From Glycine soja (Eukaryota > Streptophyta > Magnoliopsida > Fabales > Fabaceae): a DNA stretch of 64,000 nt. The position numbers were made by a program, and so were the translations under genes. A model generated the notes under the pieces. The model saw only the letters and a list, made by a program, of their open reading frames with translations. It was not told the origin of the DNA and ran no database searches. Where the stretch lies: NCBI RefSeq assembly GCF_004193775.1, contig NC_041006.1, positions 26,410,163 to 26,474,162 on the forward strand. Direction: 5' to 3'. Below are positions 58,211-64,000 of the stretch, one piece after another (the first letter of the stretch is position 1; each line of letters begins with the position of its first letter).

Positions 58211-59564
58211 ATGGGATCAAGTCAAAAGCCTTCGCTTAAACAGAGGTTCTATCAAGTCAAAATCAAGAGCTTAGAGGTCACTAGTTTACGAGAGTTGGGG
58301 CAATTAATGGGTCAACTTCAACGGCAAGCCTTCCGCAAAGCCTATGGTAAGATTTGGGACCTAGCTAGGGTAGAAGTCTCCATGGAACCGATTGCATCCC
58401 TTTCCCAGTATTATGACCAGCCCCTAAGGTGCTTCACATTTGAGGACTTCCAGCTAGTGCCGACTGTGAAAGAGTTTGAAGAAATCCTGGGATGCCCACT
58501 GGGAGGAAGGAAGCCATATCTTTTCTCTGGGTTCTATCCCTCCACGACAAGAGTTGCCAAGGTAGTGAAAATCTCAGCACAAGAGTTGGACCGTGTAAAG
58601 CAAAACAGGAATGGGGTAGTCGGAGTACCAAGGAAGTGTTTGGAGGAAAGGGCAAAAGGCCTTGGCAAATCAAGGCGACTGGGCTTTCTTTTATTGACAT
58701 CTTGGCGCTCTGGATCTTTGGAGTTGTCCTCTTTCCGAATATGGAAGGGTTAGTGGACCTAGCAGCGATTGACGCTTTCCTCGCCTTTCATCATGGCAAG
58801 GAAAGCCCGGTCGACGCCATTTTGGCCATGTATGACACATTCGACCGGGGAGGTGAAAAGAGTGGCGCAAGAATTGTTTGTTGTGCACTGGCTCTCTATG
58901 TGTGGCTGGTTTCACACCTTTTTCTCCAAGAAGGAAGGAAGAATCGGGATTCTATCTTCATACGAAGGATGTCTAAAGGTTCCCTTGATGGAACAAGGGG
59001 TTGTATTAATTATAATCCCGTCCTCGCCATAAGACAGCTTGGCTACCTCATGAGAGGAGTGCCATCAGACGAAAGCATCACGCCTTTCATCGCACGGGGT
59101 TTCAGTGACCACAACGCGAGGGTACTCCAAGGAGTTCGCAAGGCATGGGATGCGGCGTGAAGAAAGGACAGAGAGCTTAGGGGAAGCCGTAATGGGATCA
59201 TCGGCGGCTATCATAAGTGGCTGAGAGTCCGAACACAAGGATTGGATTGGCTCCCAAATCTAAAGACTGTGAGAGATGATGAGGTTAAAGCTTCGGAAGA
59301 AAGTGATGAGGTATCAGCCCTAAAGGCAGAGCTTGAAAGAGCCCGGGTAGTCGAAGAGAAGTTCAAGTCCATAGCCATCAAAGTCTAAAAAGAGTATGAT
59401 GAACTAAGGGACGTCAATATGGCCACAGCTGAAGCCTTGGAACGAGAAACCAAGAAGGCCCGAAAGGAAGAACACGACCAAAACAAGTTTTGAGGGGCTT
59501 TATAGGGCAACAATAGTGAGCTCAAGCTCCGAAGAGGTGAAAGGAATCATGCCTTTGACCCGTG
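58211..59564 (+). pseudogene. ORF1 of copy B, frameshifted and lacking its tail
   Basis: The Met of MGSSQKPSLKQRFYQVKIKS begins the frame. QYYDQPLRCFTFEDFQLVPT and EEILGCPLGGRKPYLFSG follow. The frame shifts near 58650 to DILALWIFGVVLFPNMEGLV and then GCINYNPVLAIRQLGYLMRG, with a stop at 59158. Text continues with GIIGGYHKWLRVRTQGLDWL and a coiled coil with more stops, then breaks off near 59565 into spacer sequence. The deletion removed the end of ORF1, including the IIRNR terminus kept in the other copies. Confidence 0.78.
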
Positions 59565-60050
59565 AAGGAAAGCTCCGATGATGGCAGCAATAGTGAGCTC
59601 AAGCTCCGAAGAGCTCAAGCCCTGGGTTATAGGGTTGAACCAAGCTCATGCTTTTATAAAAAGGTTCATCAAGTCAAGTTGAAATATGGAAGTAACCGTC
59701 TTGCAAAATTGGGGCAAAAGATGAATCGAGTCACATCACTGCTTCGTCTACTGCCAAACATATTTAGGATTGTTGATGTCCTTGTTACTTCCAGTTTCAC
59801 CTTGACAAAGATGTCATGGACCATGTTGAAAATCTAAATTGATTCAACCCCATATCCTGCGTAAAAATTCGCAATACTTCAACTGTACATCATTCGCATA
59901 CATCCATGCTTTTCATTGGTTGCATTGCTCATTGCATTCTTTCCTTGAAAAATAAAATAAAATAAAATAAAATGAACTTAATCATTGTTATCAAAAAGAA
60001 AAGGACACGCTTTATGGTGCCCTTACCGAACTCGTGCTAGAGCTAGAGTA
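59565..60050. other. Spacer before gag of copy B
   Basis: Matches 7208-7640 of copy A. A short AAAAT run lies at 59948-59972 where copy A has a poly(A) on the sense strand. Bases 59510-59610 contain a direct repeat (AATAGTGAGCTCAAGCTCCG twice) that may mark the deletion of the ORF1 tail. Confidence 0.65.
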
Positions 60051-61717
60051 ATGGGTGAAGCAGAGGAGGTGCAAGAGAAGATGAAGGCCGACATGAAGGC
60101 CATGAAAGAGCAAATGGCCACAATGATGGAGGCCATGATGAGCATGAAGAAGATAATGGAAGCCAATGCGGTTATAGTTGCCGCTACTAGCGTTGTCGCT
60201 AAGGTGAACCCGATGCTCCCATCTGGCCTCAAGCAAATGAATCATCCAACCTCAAATATGGTAGGCAAAGATTTGGGAAGTACGAACGACCCCATGATGT
60301 GCAAATTCAAAACGAGCACGCCTTCCCATCATATGGCTTGCCTCCCAACTATACACCACCCAATGTGGCATACACTCTCAATGAAAATCTCAATAACTCC
60401 ACACCCATACTCATTAAGAGCCAACAACCTCAATCTGATCATGCACATGTCTCTCGACCCATGGAGGAGACACATGGAATGCCCCACCACAATCTAGCCG
60501 ACTTCGAGCCTTGCCTCGGATATGCCACTGAAGGGCAAGCAGTTGGTGGTATACCCCTGCAAAACACTTTGGAGGGCCCTCAGTGTCACCCACAACCACA
60601 ACCCTCACATTCCACAGCAGTTAAAAACCCTCATGACTATGGCAGGAATGGGAAAGTTGGATCATCTAGAGGAAAGGCTCAGGGCCATTGAAGGAGGTGA
60701 AGATTATTCCTTTGCTAACCTAGAAGAGTTGTTCCCAATACCCAATATCATCACCCCTCCCAAGTTCAAGGTGCTGGACTTTGACAAGTACAAGGGGACT
60801 ACTTGCCCCAAGAACCATCCAAAGATGTATTGTCGGAAGATAAGGGCATACGCAAAGATGAGGAATTGCTAATACATTTCTTCCAAGAAAGTCTTACTGG
60901 GGTAGCTGTTACCTGGTACACTAACTTGGAACCTTCCCGAGTTCATACTTGGAAGGACCTAATGGTTGCCTTCGTTAGGCAGTATCAGTACTATTCTGAT
61001 ATGGTTCCGGATAGGATGCAACTACAGAACATGTGCAAAAAGGGAGACGATAATCGTGATGGTAGACACATTATCGGTACTCTACTATGAAAAGATGGTG
61101 GGCTACGCACCCTCAAAGCTTTGCAGATTTGGTCTTCGCCAGTGAAAGGATCAATGTGGGTCCGAAAAGAGGCAAATTTGATCATCCTACTAGGACGACT
61201 GAGAAAACTGGGGCAAATGAAGAGGGTGAGAAAGAGGGAGAAACCCATGCTGTGACTGCCATTCCTATACGGCCAAGTTTCCCACCAACCCAACAATGTC
61301 ATTACTCAGCCAATAATAAACCTCCTCCTTACCCACCACCCAGTTATCCACGAAGGCCATCCCTAAAATCAACCACAAAGCCTACCTACCGCACTTCCAA
61401 TGACAAACACCACTTTTAGCGTAAACCAAAACACCAACCAAGAAATGAATTTTGCAGCGAGAAAGCCTTAGAATTCACCCCAATTCCAGTGTCCTATGCT
61501 GACTTGCTCTCATATCTACTTGATAATTCAATGGTAGCCATAACCCTAACCAAGGTTCATCAACCTCCATTTCTCCGAGAATACGACTCGAACGCAATGT
61601 GGTGCTTGTCATGGAGAAGCCCCAGGGCATTCCATTGAGCATTGTAGGGGCCTGAAGCGTAAGGTGCAAGGTCTAATTGATGCAGGCTGGCTGAAATTTG
61701 AGGAGAATCACATGTAA
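60051..61717 (+). pseudogene. gag: Broken gag of copy B
   Basis: From MGEAEEVQEKMKADMKAMKE the text continues in shifting frames with LDHLEERLRAIEGGEDYSF, FDKYKGTTCPKNHPKMYCRK, HFFQESLTGVAVTWYTNLEP and VRQYQYYSDMVPDRMQLQ, in which the codon corresponding to the stop of element 2 is still CAG. A gap follows, then DLVFASERINVGPKRGKFD and a C-terminal part ending at the TAA at 61715-61717. No protease follows. It parallels gag of copy A but the lesions differ in part. Confidence 0.8.
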
Positions 61718-63959
61718 ATCCTGACATTGACAAGAGATGCCACACATGGGGCAATTTTGAAAGCTGTTGTTAGATGTCTCTAAATAACTCATCAGGATTT
61801 TCAAGTTTGTACCATTATTGTAAACCACAGTTACAATGTTAAATGAAATGGATAAAGTTGATATCTTTGTCCCTCATCCTCTCACAAACGCATCTTTGCT
61901 TATTCAACTTTCACCGGAATGTGGGTGCAAGCCATTGGTCTGTTTGCTCAAGCGACCTATGCTCCTGAGTTTGGACTTCCAAGACCGCTCAATCAGAGAT
62001 TACTCGTCTTGCACGTTGGTGGGGGTGCCGTAAAACAACAAGTAAAGTTCAAAACCAATAAGTTTCAAAATAAAAATAAATAAATAAAAAGTTCAAAAAA
62101 AAGGGAGGGAGGCATTTGATTGACTGTGTTTTCAAGACATTCATGTGACCTCATTTTATCATTCCGGAAAGTCTGTCTTTTAGAGAGAAGTGAGTTATCA
62201 AGAATAGGATGTTGGATAAATGGCCTCAGTTACCTTAAGAAAAAGGGGGGTTGAATTAAGATATGAAGATTATTCCCCAATTAAACTTTCACTCTCTTTT
62301 CGGATTAACGATGCACACAGGGACAACCCTTCCCTTGTGTTCAAGAATCCCCTACAACAAGAGACCCACGGTCTCTTAATCCCTTTTCGGAAATAAGAAG
62401 AAGAGAAGAAGAAATCTCTCTTAAAAGAGATAGATTCTATAATGAAGATCAATCAAAATTCTTTATTGAATATGCAAGTGGTTGACCAAGGAATCTTTTT
62501 GAGAGGATAAAACTGTTTGGGCAATGAAAAGTCTCTTTAAATTCGTGTTTCCAAGTCACCTTTGATTGTCATTCATAAAACATCTGAATAGATGTGACTC
62601 TTGGAAATTATATTCTGAAAATCCCCTCTGGTAATCAATTACAAGACTTGTGTAATCGATTACAGGTTTTAAAAATTTGAATTAAAACGTTCAATAAACT
62701 GCTGGTAATCAATTACCATCCATGTGTAATCAATTACACGTTATAAATTTTGAATTCAAATTTCTAGTGACTGTGATAAACATTTTCAGCTACTGGTAAT
62801 CGATTACCATAGAGAAAATCTCAATTTGAAATGATAGAATTCTTTGGTCAAACCTTTTGTATTTTCAATTTGGAAACTTCTTCCTAAAGATTCTAGAGAT
62901 CAACTTGATCATATATCTTGATTTTCTTGGATTTTTGTCTTGAGTAAAAATTAGAAGCACTTGATCCTTTAGCATCATCAAGACATCAAAACATCTTGCT
63001 TCTACATAGGAGTCATTTGACTTAATCCATCAACTGAAAGATCCTTCAACTATTTCTCGTCCTTGGAAAATTCTTTTTGCAAGAATCAACTGCATCTTTC
63101 ATTCTTCCTCACTGCGAGGTTGTGAAAACAAGACAACAATTGGTACCTCTAAGCCCTACACTGGAGCAATGAAAGGCCCCATGCATAAACCTCAAACGAA
63201 CCTAGGGGCAGATTAGAAGTTCTCACCCAATAGGTTCCTTGCTGCAAGGTCATGACGGAAGACAACGATTGTACCTCAAAGCCTTACACTGGAGCAACGA
63301 AAGGCACCATGCAAAAACCTCAAGCGAACCTAGGGGCAGATTAGAAGTTTTCACCCAATAGGTTCCCAGCTACAAGGTCATGACAAAAGATAACAATTGG
63401 TACCTCAAAGCCTTACACTGGGGCAATGAGGGGCATCGTGCATGAGCCTCAAGTGAACATAGGGGCAGATAAAAAGTTATCATCCGTCGATGTTTTTAAA
63501 CAAGAAAAAAAGGGGGGGGGAGACAAACCCTAGGATTTCAATGGATTGATTAAACATCAAATGGCTCCATTGCCGTCACTCCAAAATGGTCAAGTGACTA
63601 AATCAAAAAGAACATACACTCTGAGGGAATTCCCGGAGAGATTTGAAAAAAGATAGGATGAGGTTGCATGAATTATCACCTTTTTCAAAAGGACAGTCAA
63701 TCTGTGTTTTCCAAAAAATCAAATCAAAATCAAAATCACAAAATAGGGAAAGAATGTCATGAACATTGTACAACTTTCCATTACATTGCATTGTTTCATA
63801 TGAAGTCCGCATTTACCAAATTTCACGACAAAGGTTGCATGCATCTGCATCCCTAAAAATCATGTTAACTGCATAGATTTCCTACATCTAATGTCCAAAT
63901 CTTGTGGATTTGGGATGACCGGCCCTCTCGATGAGTCGATCTCTTGCTTTCTCATAAGG
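61718..63959. other. Non-coding block of copy B
   Basis: This is the inverted counterpart of 3446-5471. It holds a conserved stretch at 61836-62050, the LTR-like segment with five GTAATCAATTAC or GTAATCGATTAC motifs (62630-62820), and three tandem 120-bp units at 63109-63465. No gene is supported. Confidence 0.75.
63109..63465. repeat. Three tandem units of about 120 bp
   Basis: Each unit has TACCTCAAAGCCTTACACTG or a variant, then GCAA.GA.AGGC, then CCTCAA.CGAACCTAGGGGCA. Copy A has two such units. Confidence 0.85.
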
Positions 63960-64000
63960 GTGGACCCTTGGGTACTTGTACCTATCACCTTTAGAGGACT
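63960..64000. repeat. Start of the hairpin minisatellite of copy B
   Basis: GGGTACTTGTACC followed by TATCACCTTTAGAGGACT is the reverse complement of the array end at 3430-3470. The array should continue past the window. Confidence 0.85.

Larger units (their letters stand above)
55234..64000 (+). mobile_element. Tat/Ogre-like LTR retrotransposon without pol, copy B (3' end outside window)
   Basis: It has the same order as copy A but on the plus strand: LTR, tRNA-Arg type primer site, leader, ORF1, gag, non-coding block and the first bases of the hairpin minisatellite. It interrupts ORF1 of the third Tat copy, with bases GTACC directly outside. Compared with copy A it lacks about 0.7 kb between the middle of ORF1 and the gag spacer and has one extra 120-bp unit in the non-coding block. 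Confidence 0.85.

Overview
The window looks like gene-poor pericentromeric DNA of a legume, most likely soybean or a close Glycine relative. This rests on recognised soybean-type repeats: Athila-type gag text, SIRE-like solo LTR text, CGCTAAGCGC palindromes, AATCGATTAC motifs and CACTA termini reading CACTACTAC. I see no intact host gene, no tRNA or rRNA gene and no bacterial or viral genome. Almost every base belongs to nested transposable elements.

Layout. (1) 1-13042, minus strand: copy A of a Ty3/gypsy Tat/Ogre-like element without pol. In element order it has a 5' LTR (13042-11100), a tRNA-Arg-type primer site, ORF1, gag, a non-coding block, a 24-bp hairpin minisatellite and an ORF3 remnant. 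(2) 13043-28659, minus strand: a larger autonomous-type Tat/Ogre-like element with LTR, ORF1, gag-pro, a short intron, RT-RNaseH-second RNaseH-integrase, and ORF3 with its own promoter-like module. Copy A interrupts its 3' end. (3) 28660-31320, minus: an older Ty3/gypsy element interrupted by element 2. (4) 31321-42618: AT-rich DNA with two CACTA termini and unspliced fragments of three host genes (a CDPK-related kinase, CCR4-NOT subunit 3 and an LRR receptor kinase). An Athila-type LTR is inserted here, and a 3.9-kb solo LTR with a perfect CTTAG target duplication is inserted inside that LTR. (5) 42734-49771: a SIRE-like solo LTR, an unclassified stretch, a copia LTR with broken gag, and an Athila LTR with a gag fragment. 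(6) 49772-55233, minus: a third Tat/Ogre-like copy whose pol and half of the 3' LTR are deleted. (7) 55234-64000, plus: copy B of the pol-less element, an inverted partner of copy A.

How the parts relate. Copies A and B form an inverted repeat of about 9 kb around a 42-kb spacer. They must have used enzymes from full-length relatives of element 2. That element carries one frameshift in ORF1, three in-frame stops in gag-pro, two in ORF3, and an Asp-to-Asn change at the first integrase catalytic position, so it is probably dead as well. Insertion order on the right is copia gag, then Athila, then the third Tat copy, then copy B. On the left it is old gypsy, then element 2, then copy A.

The most interesting signals are structural. 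The LTR transcripts carry a family of hairpins with a nearly invariant loop and covarying stems. The minisatellite is built entirely of small hairpins whose two arms change together. The palindrome-plus-TATA promoter module of the LTR recurs in front of ORF3.
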